The notes under the pieces were generated by a model. The model saw only the letters and a list, made by a program, of their open reading frames with translations, was not told the DNA's origin and made no database searches. A DNA stretch of 64,000 nucleotides. Source: Marivita sp003149565 (lineage in GTDB: Bacteria; Pseudomonadota; Alphaproteobacteria; Rhodobacterales; Rhodobacteraceae). The position numbers and the translations under genes were made by a program. Shown here in pieces: positions 32,630 through 40,085 of the stretch. How positions within the stretch are numbered: the stretch's first letter is position 1; each line of letters starts with the position of its first letter. The DNA lies in NCBI RefSeq assembly GCF_965216415.1, contig NZ_CBDCFU010000002.1. One strand, 5' to 3'.

Positions 32630-33706
32630 TCAGTGAAGCAGCCCGCCACGGTCTGCCCGTGCAAAGCCATGGAAGAACTCTTCAAAATGCTGAGATGAGG
32701 TTTCTGCTTGCGCCAAAACCTCCAACGCTTCGGGTGACAGACGGTTTTCCATGTGCAACCGCATGGAACCCCAGTCCCCGCTGCGGGCCGTGTCCAGGTT
32801 GAACATGGCCTCGGACATTTCGCGCATCGGCGTGGCGCGACATGGGCTGCGATCAAAGCGCATCCGGTCACAAACAAACGCTTTTGCAAAGGCGCTATCC
32901 CCGACAGTGGCCTGATGCCAGTTGCAAACCAAGAATTCGTGATAGTCGTCCTGAAGACTTAGGTTTGCCCCATCCGATACCGTAAAGAGCGTCGTTTCTC
33001 GTCTGAGCCACTCGGTCCAAAACGTTGGGGGGATCTCACCCGCATAATGCAAAGCGATGCAAATCTCGGAAAGCAGATCGGCGTTCTGCTCAAGGAAAGC
33101 CAAGAGCCCCGCAAAATGCAGGCTGCGTATCGTATCGGAGTCCAGCAAAGGGTCACAACGACCGTATTCGCTGAGATAGAAAACGAGATGCGTCAGTTCA
33201 TAGGCGGCCTTCTTGTTCGGCAATACAAAGGTCGCGGCCCGCGCCATGAAATGCCGGGCGCGCTCTTCGAGTTCTGGGTCACATCCCTTGGGCGTGACGT
33301 CGCGCCGGGCCATGAGGCGCAGCGCCTCCATGCGTTGCAGGTCTGAAAGCTCTGCACGGGGTAAGTCCTGTTCGCAGGCCCAATGGATCAAATGCTCTGC
33401 TTGATCGCCGGGCATGCCCAGATCTTCCAGGTCCAGCGCGATAGACAGAAAGAACCGGTAGTATTGCGGGAAAAAGCGAAACCGATTTTTTACTGTTTGG
33501 TAAAATTCTGCATAGGTCTCAAGCGCGGCATCCCCTGGTTGGGTCCCCGTGCATTCTAGGATGTTCAGAATTTCCGCGTTTTCCTTGAGCCAGAACACAT
33601 CATCACCGTGGCGGCGGTGTTGCGCAAAGCTGGTCAGAAGCGCGCTAAAACGCGCTTCATGCGAGGTGATCCGGGACGGGGGGATGAGGTGAATGACATT
33701 GGTCAT
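32630..33706 (-). CDS. Unrecognised 358-aa protein, partner of the FTSGS-repeat gene
   Basis: I do not recognise a named family. The 358 residues have no signal peptide or transmembrane helix and look mostly alpha-helical. Notable segments are FFPQYYRFFLSIALDLEDLG (about 77-96), KKAAYELTHLVFYLSEYGRCD (about 170-190), SEICIALHYAGEIPPTFWTEWL, and a C-terminal SSQHFEEFFHGFARADRGGLLH. No cofactor motif (P-loop, radical-SAM cysteines, zinc HExxH) is visible. The start at 33706 has GGAGGCACCGACC upstream; earlier in-frame ATGs at 33721 and 33733 lack this. It follows the FTSGS gene by 61 bp on the same strand, with a hairpin between, so both probably share a transcript. It may act on that protein; this is inference. 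Confidence 0.7.
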   Translation of the reverse strand: MTNVIHLIPPSRITSHEARFSALLTSFAQHRRHGDDVFWLKENAEILNILECTGTQPGDAALETYAEFYQTVKNRFRFFPQYYRFFLSIALDLEDLGMPGDQAEHLIHWACEQDLPRAELSDLQRMEALRLMARRDVTPKGCDPELEERARHFMARAATFVLPNKKAAYELTHLVFYLSEYGRCDPLLDSDTIRSLHFAGLLAFLEQNADLLSEICIALHYAGEIPPTFWTEWLRRETTLFTVSDGANLSLQDDYHEFLVCNWHQATVGDSAFAKAFVCDRMRFDRSPCRATPMREMSEAMFNLDTARSGDWGSMRLHMENRLSPEALEVLAQAETSSQHFEEFFHGFARADRGGLLH

Positions 33707-33739
33707 GGTCGGTGCCTCCATGTTAGATGTCATGGGACA

Positions 33740-33767
33740 GGCCTTCCCGTCCCGGTTCCGGACGGCC
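33740..33767 (-). other. Hairpin between the FTSGS gene and its partner
   Basis: On the minus strand, directly after the stop codon at 33768, CCGTCC and GGACGG form a stem around GGAACCG, with an outer GGCC pair. No T-run follows, so it is not a classical terminator. It could stabilise the upstream message and give more of the small repeat protein than of the downstream partner. Confidence 0.5.
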
Positions 33768-34196
33768 TTACGAACCGGACGTGAACAGCGCGCAGCCCTC
33801 GCCATCCGACGTATGCTTGGCGGTTACTGGTCCAGAGCCTGAAGTGAAGGCGTCCACGGCATCTCCACAGATCGTATCGCTGCGACGCGGACTGGACCCG
33901 GAGGTAAATGCTTCAACAAGGTCTCCGGAACGGGTGTCGGAGGTGGTTGGCGCGGACCCGGATGTGAAGAGGCCCGTTGCCTCGCCGCTCAACGCGGCTG
34001 ATGACGCTGTCGGGGCCGATCCCGAAGTGAACATGTCCGTCGCATCCCCGGCAAACATATCGCCGGTCAACATCGGCGCGGAACCGGATGTGAAAAGAGC
34101 TGTGGCATCGCCGCCGTGCACGTCAGAATAAATGCCTGTAGCGCTCTGATTTCCTGACAGGTTTTCGTTATTCTGAAGTTTGAAAGCTGCGGTCAT
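33768..34196 (-). CDS. FTSGS-repeat protein, possible multi-core modified-peptide precursor
   Basis: The 142-residue protein starts with a 27-residue non-repeating region (AAFKLQNNENLSGNQSATG) and then has six copies of a unit ending FTSGS, at residues 35-39, 56-60, 77-81, 97-101, 117-121 and 138-142. The spacing is 21, 21, 20, 20 and 21. The consensus is G-D/E-A-x-x-x-FTSGS-x-P, and the last copy ends exactly at the C-terminus. Codons for the motif vary among copies (Thr as ACA, ACT, ACC, ACG; Gly in all four forms), so the residues are under selection. There is no signal peptide. Only two cysteines occur (C110, C135). The ATG at 34196 has AGAGGAGG upstream. The layout recalls a leader plus repeated core peptides; a repeat-folded protein is the alternative. 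Confidence 0.8.
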   Translation of the reverse strand: MTAAFKLQNNENLSGNQSATGIYSDVHGGDATALFTSGSAPMLTGDMFAGDATDMFTSGSAPTASSAALSGEATGLFTSGSAPTTSDTRSGDLVEAFTSGSSPRRSDTICGDAVDAFTSGSGPVTAKHTSDGEGCALFTSGS

Positions 34197-34533
34197 GGTG
34201 GCCTCCTCTGGCTGGTTGGTTGAACGGCACAACGCTGACACGCAAAAATTGATTTTGAGAAGTATGATTATCTTTTAAAGTGTATTAATGCGGGTTATCC
34301 ACATTAACTTACTCGCATAGGTTGTTTTCCTCTAAACGCATTGAGACTTTTCAACAGAACACAAAAATCTGGGGATAACTTTCTGCGTCGTCATAGACAG
34401 GGACGCCCTTGCCCGCGCAAAGCGTTTCCCTACCCGTGAGAACCCAACCAAACGACTCTTCGATTCGCTGAGATCCCGACTTGTGCGCAGCAAGTCTTCT
34501 TGGGATAGAAGGACCAAACGGGGAGACGCGTTC
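34197..34533. other. AT-rich divergent spacer between the FTSGS gene and xth
   Basis: This 337-bp stretch has no gene. It is clearly more AT-rich than its surroundings from about 34240 to 34380 and should hold promoters for both neighbours. It contains one perfect DnaA-box-like TTATCCACA (34295-34303), inside the palindrome GTTATCCACATTAAC (34294-34308), and a near match TTATCCCCA on the minus strand (34370-34378). TTAA-N6-TTAA lies at 34274-34287. Nothing else is evident. Confidence 0.5.
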
Positions 34534-35316
34534 ATGAAAATTGCCACGTTCAACATCAACGGGATCAAAGCCCGCCTGCCCGCTTTGACCGATTGGTTGA
34601 AAGAGAGCGCGCCGGATGTGGCGCTGTTGCAAGAGATCAAGTCAGTGGACGAGGCGTTTCCGAGAGAAGCGCTGGAAGACTTGGGCTATACCGTCGAAAC
34701 GCACGGCCAAAAGAGCTTTAATGGCGTCGCGATCCTATCGAAGCTGCCGCTGGAGGACGTCACTCGTGGTCTCCCAGGCGACGATGAGGACGAGCATGCG
34801 CGCTGGATCGAAGCCACCGTGATCGGCGACACACAGGCGGTCCGGGTCTGCGGCCTATATCTGCCGAACGGGAACCCCGTACCGGGGCCGAAATACGATT
34901 ATAAGCTAAGCTGGATGAAGCGACTGGAAGCGCGGGCGCGTGACCTGCTGGCCGCTGAGATGCCCGCTCTGATGGCAGGTGATTACAATATCATCCCGCA
35001 GACCGAGGACGCCGCCAAACCGGAACAATGGATTGATGATGCTTTGTTCCGACCCGAGTCGCGTGCAGCCTTCCGGCGCATTCTGAACCTCGGCTTCACC
35101 GAAGCGCTCCGCGCCACAACGCAAGGCGGCGGTCACTATTCCTTCTGGGACTATCAGGCTGGCGCGTGGGAACGGAACAATGGCATTCGCATCGACCATT
35201 TCCTTTTGACCCCCGCCTGTGCCGATCTCATGACCGAATGCTGGATCGAAAGCGCGGTGCGCGGACGCGAGAAACCATCGGATCACGTCCCGGTTTGGGT
35301 GTCGCTCTCAGCTTGA
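34534..35316 (+). CDS. xth: Exodeoxyribonuclease III (AP endonuclease)
   Basis: Xth cuts DNA at abasic sites and degrades 3' ends in base excision repair. The 260-residue protein has the EEP-family motifs: MKIATFNINGIKARL, LLQEIKS (metal-binding Glu), GLYLPNGNP, MAGDYNIIP and the catalytic PSDHVPVW. GGGGAGACGCGTTC precedes the ATG at 34534. An upstream frame start at 34483 has no ribosome site and encodes unusual residues. Confidence 0.95.
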   Translation: MKIATFNINGIKARLPALTDWLKESAPDVALLQEIKSVDEAFPREALEDLGYTVETHGQKSFNGVAILSKLPLEDVTRGLPGDDEDEHARWIEATVIGDTQAVRVCGLYLPNGNPVPGPKYDYKLSWMKRLEARARDLLAAEMPALMAGDYNIIPQTEDAAKPEQWIDDALFRPESRAAFRRILNLGFTEALRATTQGGGHYSFWDYQAGAWERNNGIRIDHFLLTPACADLMTECWIESAVRGREKPSDHVPVWVSLSA

Positions 35317-35390
35317 TCACTTGCACCCGCTTGCGGAACAGCAAACCCCGTCATACATCTTGCGCAAGTCCACAATTGGAGAGCACCGCA

Positions 35391-35633
35391 ATGGCCATGC
35401 AAGCGCAGGAAATCGAAGACCTCATCCGGGCGGAATTTCCCAATGCAAAGATCACAATCACCGATCTGGCAGGCGACGGAAACCACTACGCTGCCGAGGT
35501 GATCGATGAAAGCTTCAAGGGCAAGAACCGGGTGCAACAGCAGCGAGCAGTCTACGCAGCACTCAAGGGCAAGATGGATGGCTCGCACGGAGAATTGCAC
35601 GCACTCGCCCTGACCACAAAGGCGCCGGAGTGA
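35391..35633 (+). CDS. bolA: BolA/IbaG family protein
   Basis: This 80-residue protein matches BolA: IEDLIRAEFPNAKITITDLAGDGNHYAAEVID and NRVQQQRAVYAALKGKM, with the conserved H in DGNHY that helps bind a [2Fe-2S] cluster with a monothiol glutaredoxin. It also carries the GELHALALTTKAP end. The ATG at 35391 has GGAGAG upstream; an in-frame ATG two codons later is also possible. The stop overlaps the next small gene by one base (TGATG), and grxD is three genes further, consistent with a BolA-glutaredoxin pair. Confidence 0.92.
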   Translation: MAMQAQEIEDLIRAEFPNAKITITDLAGDGNHYAAEVIDESFKGKNRVQQQRAVYAALKGKMDGSHGELHALALTTKAPE

Positions 35634-35752
35634 TGCCCGCGCGGCTCTGGAATATTCTGATGATACTCGTGATTGGGCCGTTCGCCTATTTTACGTGGAA
35701 ATCGTCCAGCAACCGCGCCGCACGTCTTGAAAATACACGGAACGTCGTATGA
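35633..35752 (+). CDS. 39-aa membrane microprotein in the bolA-grxD operon
   Basis: The reading frame of 40 codons begins at the ATG that overlaps the bolA stop (TGATG) and ends at a TGA inside the next start (ATGA). The product begins MPARLWNILMILVIGPFAYF: a single hydrophobic helix of about 17 residues flanked by R4 and K23, then a polar basic end (SSSNRAARLENTRNVV). I know no family. Its coding status rests on the seamless overlaps on both sides and the membrane-helix pattern. Confidence 0.65.
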   Translation: MPARLWNILMILVIGPFAYFTWKSSSNRAARLENTRNVV

Positions 35753-35886
35753 TCGACTTTCTGTCCAACACCTGGCCATTGTTTGCAGCAATTGGTCTTG
35801 TCACCCTTATCACTGTCGGCGCTACAATGCCCTATATCCGCAAAGACCGGAAACGCCGCGAAGAGATGGAGAAAAAGAATGACTGA
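35749..35886 (+). CDS. 45-aa membrane microprotein overlapping grxD
   Basis: The 45-residue product begins MIDFLSNTWPLFAAIGLVTL and has one membrane helix (about residues 8-27), followed by a strongly charged tail (RKDRKRREEMEKKND). Its start overlaps the preceding microprotein stop (ATGA) and its last eight bases overlap the grxD start. The tight packing of four genes, bolA, two microproteins and grxD, indicates coupled translation. Topology would place the charged tail in the cytoplasm. I recognise no family. Confidence 0.68.
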   Translation: MIDFLSNTWPLFAAIGLVTLITVGATMPYIRKDRKRREEMEKKND

Positions 35887-36241
35887 CGCGAAGCAGATTA
35901 TCGACGAGACCGTAAAGTCAAACGATGTCGTGCTCTACATGAAAGGCACCAAGGCGATGCCGCAATGCGGCTTTTCCAGCAAAGTTGCGGGTGTGCTGAA
36001 CTACATGGGCGTTGACTATGCTGATGTGAACGTTTTGGCCGATGAGAACATCCGTCAGGGCATCAAGGATTATTCCGACTGGCCGACGATCCCACAGCTT
36101 TACGTCAAAGGCGAATTTGTCGGCGGCTGTGACATAATCACCGAGATGACGCTGTCGGGCGAATTGGATCAGCTTTTCGATGACCAGGGCGTGTCCTACG
36201 ACAAGGACGCTGCCGAAAAGATCCGCGAAGCGAATTCGTAA
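35879..36241 (+). CDS. grxD: Monothiol glutaredoxin Grx4/GrxD
   Basis: The 120-residue protein has the CGFS active site (residues 30-33, MPQCGFSSK), the WPTIPQLYVKGEFVGGCDI cis-proline and glutathione-binding segment, and the length of GrxD. Such proteins hold a [2Fe-2S] cluster, alone or with BolA, and help in Fe-S delivery and iron sensing. It ends the bolA operon and is followed by a good terminator. Confidence 0.95.
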   Translation: MTDAKQIIDETVKSNDVVLYMKGTKAMPQCGFSSKVAGVLNYMGVDYADVNVLADENIRQGIKDYSDWPTIPQLYVKGEFVGGCDIITEMTLSGELDQLFDDQGVSYDKDAAEKIREANS

Positions 36242-36266
36242 GCGGCTTTTATAACGAGATCGAAAA

Positions 36267-36296
36267 ACGGCGCCTCAGCGGGCGCCGTTCTTGTTT
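36267..36296 (+). terminator. Intrinsic terminator after grxD
   Basis: AACGGCGCC and GGCGCCGTT form a 9-bp perfect stem around TCAGC, followed by CTTGTTT. It lies 26 bases after the grxD stop and just before the convergent zapA stop. Confidence 0.85.
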
Positions 36297-36316
36297 GGGC
36301 CATAGATATGCGTGCG

Positions 36317-36709
36317 CTAGCCGGCCTTTTCTTCGACATCACGCGCCAGCGCTTCGGCACGCGCGGCGATCTCCTGGAGCGACTCTGTCACATCCGTCGG
36401 AACCACCGGCACCTCGATCCGCTCAGGCTCGGGCGGCGGCGCCTCTTTCAGTGCCTGCAACTCTGACAGATAGGCCTCCGCACGATCCTCGGTTTCGCGC
36501 AGCTTATCCTCCAGACCCGCCGTCTTGTCAGCAAGCATCAGGCCTGCCATCAACAGCATCCGGGCTTCGGGAATGCGCCCGACTTGCTGCGCGAGAACCT
36601 GCGCTTCGGTGTCGAGCATCCGTGCCGCAGAGTGCAGGTATTGCTCTTCGCCTTCCTGGCAGGCCACATCAAAGCTGCGACCGCCGATGGTGATTTCAAC
36701 TTCGGGCAT
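36317..36709 (-). CDS. zapA: Cell division protein ZapA
   Basis: ZapA bundles FtsZ filaments at mid-cell. The 130 residues start with the ZapA head MPEVEITIGGRSFDVACQEGEEQYLHSAARML and continue into a coiled coil (ARMLLMAGLMLADKTAGLEDKL). The C-terminal 40 residues are an alphaproteobacterial extension. Its start overlaps the stop of the coiled-coil gene upstream by one base (TGATG), so the two are translated together. Confidence 0.92.
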   Translation of the reverse strand: MPEVEITIGGRSFDVACQEGEEQYLHSAARMLDTEAQVLAQQVGRIPEARMLLMAGLMLADKTAGLEDKLRETEDRAEAYLSELQALKEAPPPEPERIEVPVVPTDVTESLQEIAARAEALARDVEEKAG

Positions 36710-37251
36710 CAGTTTGCCTCCTCAGTGTCTGCAGCGGCTTCAAGCAACGGCGTCAGAGTGTCAACGATGGCCCGGGTTTCCGCCACATCGACAGACCGCG
36801 CCGCGCGCAGGCCTTCGAGCTCGGCCAGCATCGCTTTGTTGATCAGATGCGGCTCTCCGACGTTGTCAGCCAATGCCTTTCGCAACTCTTCATTCGTGGC
36901 GCGCAACATCTCGTTCGACTGGCGCAGACGTTGCAGATCAAGATCAAGTTTGGCCACGTCGATGGTCGCGGCCTCGGCTGGCGCTACCGCAGCGGCTTCG
37001 GCTTTGGCGGCTTCAAGCTCCTTGCGATGTGTCTCGTGCAGCTTGCGCACGCGCTCTTCCAACTGAGCATTGGCAAGCTTTTCTTCTTCCAGCGCTTCGC
37101 GGAGTTTCGCAACCTCCTCAGGGTCGATCTCCGGCGCCGCGGGCCCCGCGCTTGCGGCTTCGGCCGCGCGCTCTTCCAGCCGCACAACACCCTGCGCCAC
37201 CCTGTCCAACGCCGCCGTGATGCGATGCTGCAACTCGTCAATTTGGGTCAT
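36709..37251 (-). CDS. Coiled-coil protein coupled to zapA (candidate ZauP-like partner)
   Basis: The 180-residue cytoplasmic protein is almost entirely helical and charged, with long coiled-coil stretches (EEVAKLREALEEEKLANAQLEERVRKLHE and LDLDLQRLRQSNEMLRATNEEL). It has no membrane helix. Caulobacter encodes ZauP, a coiled-coil ZapA partner, in the zapA operon; the same genomic position and protein type here suggest an equivalent, though I cannot test homology. The start at 37251 is an ATG; one five codons earlier is possible. Confidence 0.7.
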   Translation of the reverse strand: MTQIDELQHRITAALDRVAQGVVRLEERAAEAASAGPAAPEIDPEEVAKLREALEEEKLANAQLEERVRKLHETHRKELEAAKAEAAAVAPAEAATIDVAKLDLDLQRLRQSNEMLRATNEELRKALADNVGEPHLINKAMLAELEGLRAARSVDVAETRAIVDTLTPLLEAAADTEEAN

Positions 37252-37490
37252 ATGCCTGATCCCCATTTTCTTGTTTGTCCGACCACATTGCGATCGGGTC
37301 AGACGCTTTTTTCCGTGCTCTCGAAACGAATCGCTCCGTCCTCTTAATGTGAAAGTTTAACAATCCGCCGTGGAAAATGCGCCCCCTTAAGCGCATGTGG
37401 CGGGCCCGTGCCGCTTGAACTCTGCCGTCACACTGGTATGAGCGCCGTCAAAGACCCCTTTTGCCTCTATTATGAAGGACGAGTTGGCCT

Positions 37491-39536
37491 GTGGATATCG
37501 AGACCCTCAAAGCCCAGAACCCCGACCATTGGAACAAGGCAGCTGCCATTCGCGCCTTGACGCTGGACGCGGTCGCTGCCGCCAATTCCGGTCACTCGGG
37601 CATGCCCATCGGCATGGCAGACGTGGCCACTGTGCTGTACGAAAAGCACCTGAAATTCGATGCTGCCCATCCGGACTGGCACGATCGCGACCGGTTCATC
37701 CTGTCCGCGGGTCATGGCTCGATGCTGCTATATTCGCTTCTTTATCTCGTGGGAGACCCCGAGATCACGCTGGATCAGATCAAGAACTTCCGGCAGTGGG
37801 GCGCAAAAACCGCAGGCCACCCCGAGAATTTCCTGGCGCAGGCCATTGAAACCACAACAGGTCCGCTTGGTCAGGGCATCGCCAACTCGGTTGGGTTTGC
37901 AATGGCCGAAGAAGCGCTGCGCGCGCGGTTCGGCAAAAAGCTGGTCGATCACCACACATATGTGATCGCCGGCGACGGCTGCCTGATGGAAGGTGTGAGC
38001 CACGAAGCCATCGGCATCGCCGGGCGTCAGGAGCTTTCCAAGCTGATCGTCTTCTGGGACAACAACAACATCACCATCGACGGCACGGTTGAATTGTCTG
38101 ACCGCACCGATCAGATCGGACGCTTTACGGCAGCGGGCTGGCATGTTCAGGAAATCGACGGCCACAACCCCGATGAGATCGACGCAGCCATCACGGCAGC
38201 CAAGAAAGACAAGCGTCCTTCGATGATTGCCTGCAAAACACATATCGCGTTGGGCCATGCGGCACAGGATACCTCCAAGGGTCACGGTGCGTTGACCAAT
38301 GCAGACCAAAACGCAGAGGCCAAAGCGGGCTGGGGCTGGACCACGGGCCCGTTCGAAGTTCCCGCCGAGATCAAGTCCGCATGGGAAGCGATTGGCAGCC
38401 GTGGCGCCTCTGAGCGCGCCGAATGGGAAACCCGTCTGGCGGGCATGTCCGCTGCACGCCAGGCCGAGTTCGCCCGCACAATGGCGGGTGACGCGCCGAA
38501 AAAGCTGTCCTCGACCATCAAGGCGCTGAAAAAACAGATCAGCGAAACCGCCCCCAAGGTCGCGACACGCAAAAGCTCTGAAATGGTGCTTGAGGTGGTC
38601 AACCCGATCCTGCCGGAAACCTTTGGCGGCTCGGCAGACCTCACAGGTTCGAACAACACCAAGACCGGTGATCTGGGCGTGTTCGACGTCGACAACCGCA
38701 AGGGGCGGTACATGTATTGGGGCATCCGCGAGCACGGTATGGCCGCCGCGATGAACGGCATGGCGCTGCATGGCGGCATCCGCCCCTATGGCGGCACCTT
38801 TATGTGCTTCACCGATTATGCCCGCCCGTCCATGCGCCTGTCTGCTTTGATGCAGGTGCCGACGGTCTACGTGATGACCCATGACAGCATCGGTCTGGGC
38901 GAAGACGGCCCAACCCACCAGCCGGTTGAGCATCTGGCGATCAGCCGTGCCACACCGAACACTCTGGTGTTCCGCCCCGCCGACACTGTCGAGACCGCGG
39001 AGGCCTGGGAAATCGCGCTGACTCAGACCAAGACACCGTCCGTCCTGTCGCTGACCCGTCAGAACCTCGCCACCGTCCGGACAGAGCACAAGACAAAGAA
39101 CATGGTCGCACAAGGCGCTTATGTTCTGGCCGATGCCGAGGGCAAGCGTCAGGCAATCCTGATGGCCACCGGGTCAGAGGTTGAGATTGCGATGGCCGCG
39201 CGCGACATCCTGCATGGCGAAGGCATCGGCACGCGGGTTGTCTCGATGCCGTGCTGGGAACTGTTCGAGGAGCAGGACGAGAAGTACCGCAAGCGCGTTT
39301 TGCCTGGAGGTCCGGTGCGTGTGGCTGTCGAAGCCGGCATCCGCTTTGGATGGGACCGCTGGCTATTTGGCGAACGTGGCAAGCGCGAAAAGTCCGGCTT
39401 CGTCGGGATGCATGGGTTTGGTGCCTCGGCGCCCGCCGAAACCCTGTACGAAAAGTTCGGCATCACCGCGGAAGCGGTGGCACAAAAAGTGCGCGATCTG
39501 GTCGAGGGCCGCTGGCAGCCAGATCCCCGTTCGTAG
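37491..39536 (+). CDS. tkt: Transketolase
   Basis: Transketolase moves two-carbon units between sugars in the pentose phosphate pathway using thiamine diphosphate. The 681 residues have the thiamine-binding GDGCLMEGVSHEAIGIAG...NNNITIDG motif, the histidine loop NSGHSGMPIGMAD, the catalytic WGIREHGMAAAMNG and THDSIGLGEDGPTHQPVEHL. The GTG at 37491 is the only reasonable start, about 9 bases after GGACGAG. It is divergent from the coiled-coil gene across 239 bp. A group of hairpins follows the stop. Confidence 0.96.
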   Translation: MDIETLKAQNPDHWNKAAAIRALTLDAVAAANSGHSGMPIGMADVATVLYEKHLKFDAAHPDWHDRDRFILSAGHGSMLLYSLLYLVGDPEITLDQIKNFRQWGAKTAGHPENFLAQAIETTTGPLGQGIANSVGFAMAEEALRARFGKKLVDHHTYVIAGDGCLMEGVSHEAIGIAGRQELSKLIVFWDNNNITIDGTVELSDRTDQIGRFTAAGWHVQEIDGHNPDEIDAAITAAKKDKRPSMIACKTHIALGHAAQDTSKGHGALTNADQNAEAKAGWGWTTGPFEVPAEIKSAWEAIGSRGASERAEWETRLAGMSAARQAEFARTMAGDAPKKLSSTIKALKKQISETAPKVATRKSSEMVLEVVNPILPETFGGSADLTGSNNTKTGDLGVFDVDNRKGRYMYWGIREHGMAAAMNGMALHGGIRPYGGTFMCFTDYARPSMRLSALMQVPTVYVMTHDSIGLGEDGPTHQPVEHLAISRATPNTLVFRPADTVETAEAWEIALTQTKTPSVLSLTRQNLATVRTEHKTKNMVAQGAYVLADAEGKRQAILMATGSEVEIAMAARDILHGEGIGTRVVSMPCWELFEEQDEKYRKRVLPGGPVRVAVEAGIRFGWDRWLFGERGKREKSGFVGMHGFGASAPAETLYEKFGITAEAVAQKVRDLVEGRWQPDPRS

Positions 39537-39545
39537 AGCGTATTT

Positions 39546-39688
39546 GGGCGGCTTTGCACAGCGGAGCCGCCCATCCACGATGCATCGATGCATCGCCAGA
39601 ACGCGTTGACGCGTTCCCTGACCTACTCAAACACAGTTCCACGTATTTCTTTGCGTCGACGCAAAGACGAAACGCGTTGACGCGTTTC
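39546..39688. repeat. Cluster of five palindromic hairpins after tkt
   Basis: Within 143 bp lie GGGCGGCT / AGCCGCCC (39546-39572), GATGCATCGATGCATC (39579-39594), GAACGCGTTGACGCGTTC (39599-39616), CTTTGCGTCGACGCAAAG (39649-39666) and GAAACGCGTTGACGCGTTTC (39669-39688). The first is the probable tkt terminator; the others belong with the two-hairpin elements at 14748 and 23831. There is no gene here. Confidence 0.8.
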
Positions 39689-39702
39689 AGGAGCGAGAGT
39701 CG

Positions 39703-40041
39703 TTATTGGGCGTTCGAGATTGTATTGTCGTGTTCTTGGGCCTCTGACCAACAGCGAAAATGTGCGCCCCGACCCACCGGCGACGCTCGCTGCGACAGGC
39801 TCGGCGGATCGCGCTGCACGATCAAACGCACCGGATCGCGGTTGCAGAACACCACCAGCTGATCGCCATTCTCAACCAGAGTGAAACCACGCCGCTGTAC
39901 TTCGCGCAGAAAGGCGCTGCGGCCCACAACCCGCTCCACATCGCGGGCAGAGCGTTGAATGACGCCGCCGCGCCCCACGGCTTTGGCTGAGAACACGTTG
40001 CGCATCCATGTATCGGGATCAAGAAATCTGGGTATCGTCAT
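39703..40041 (-). CDS. Hypothetical 112-aa protein
   Basis: The protein begins IPRFLDPDTWMRNVFSAKA and continues GGVIQRSARDVERVVGRSAFLREVQRRGFTLVENGDQLVVFCNRDPVRLI, which looks like a small folded domain with a helix and beta strands. Similar Rhodobacterales proteins are, from memory, sometimes labelled phosphoribosylanthranilate isomerase, but length and motifs do not fit that enzyme. The last 30 residues are poorly structured and may be variable. It is upstream on the strand of nothing else close. Confidence 0.6.
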   Translation of the reverse strand: MTIPRFLDPDTWMRNVFSAKAVGRGGVIQRSARDVERVVGRSAFLREVQRRGFTLVENGDQLVVFCNRDPVRLIVQRDPPSLSQRASPVGRGAHFRCWSEAQEHDNTISNAQ

Positions 40042-40085
40042 GCCCCTGCATAGCGCACAGAAGGTTAAAAGCGGCTTAACGCTGC

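Noticed and set aside
33768..34196. CRISPR array or tandem DNA repeat
   Set aside because: The units are 60-63 bp and conserved as peptide, not as DNA; codons vary from copy to copy and no spacers exist.
33768..34196. RTX-type calcium-binding repeats
   Set aside because: There is no GGxGxDxUx pattern; the constant core is FTSGS.
34197..34533. Chromosomal replication origin
   Set aside because: Only one perfect and one near DnaA box are present, without the usual cluster or origin-linked genes.
37252..37490. 6S RNA gene beside zapA
   Set aside because: 6S RNA often lies near zapA, but this spacer shows no long bulged double-stranded form that I can draw, and the downstream side of zapA is filled by the grxD terminator.
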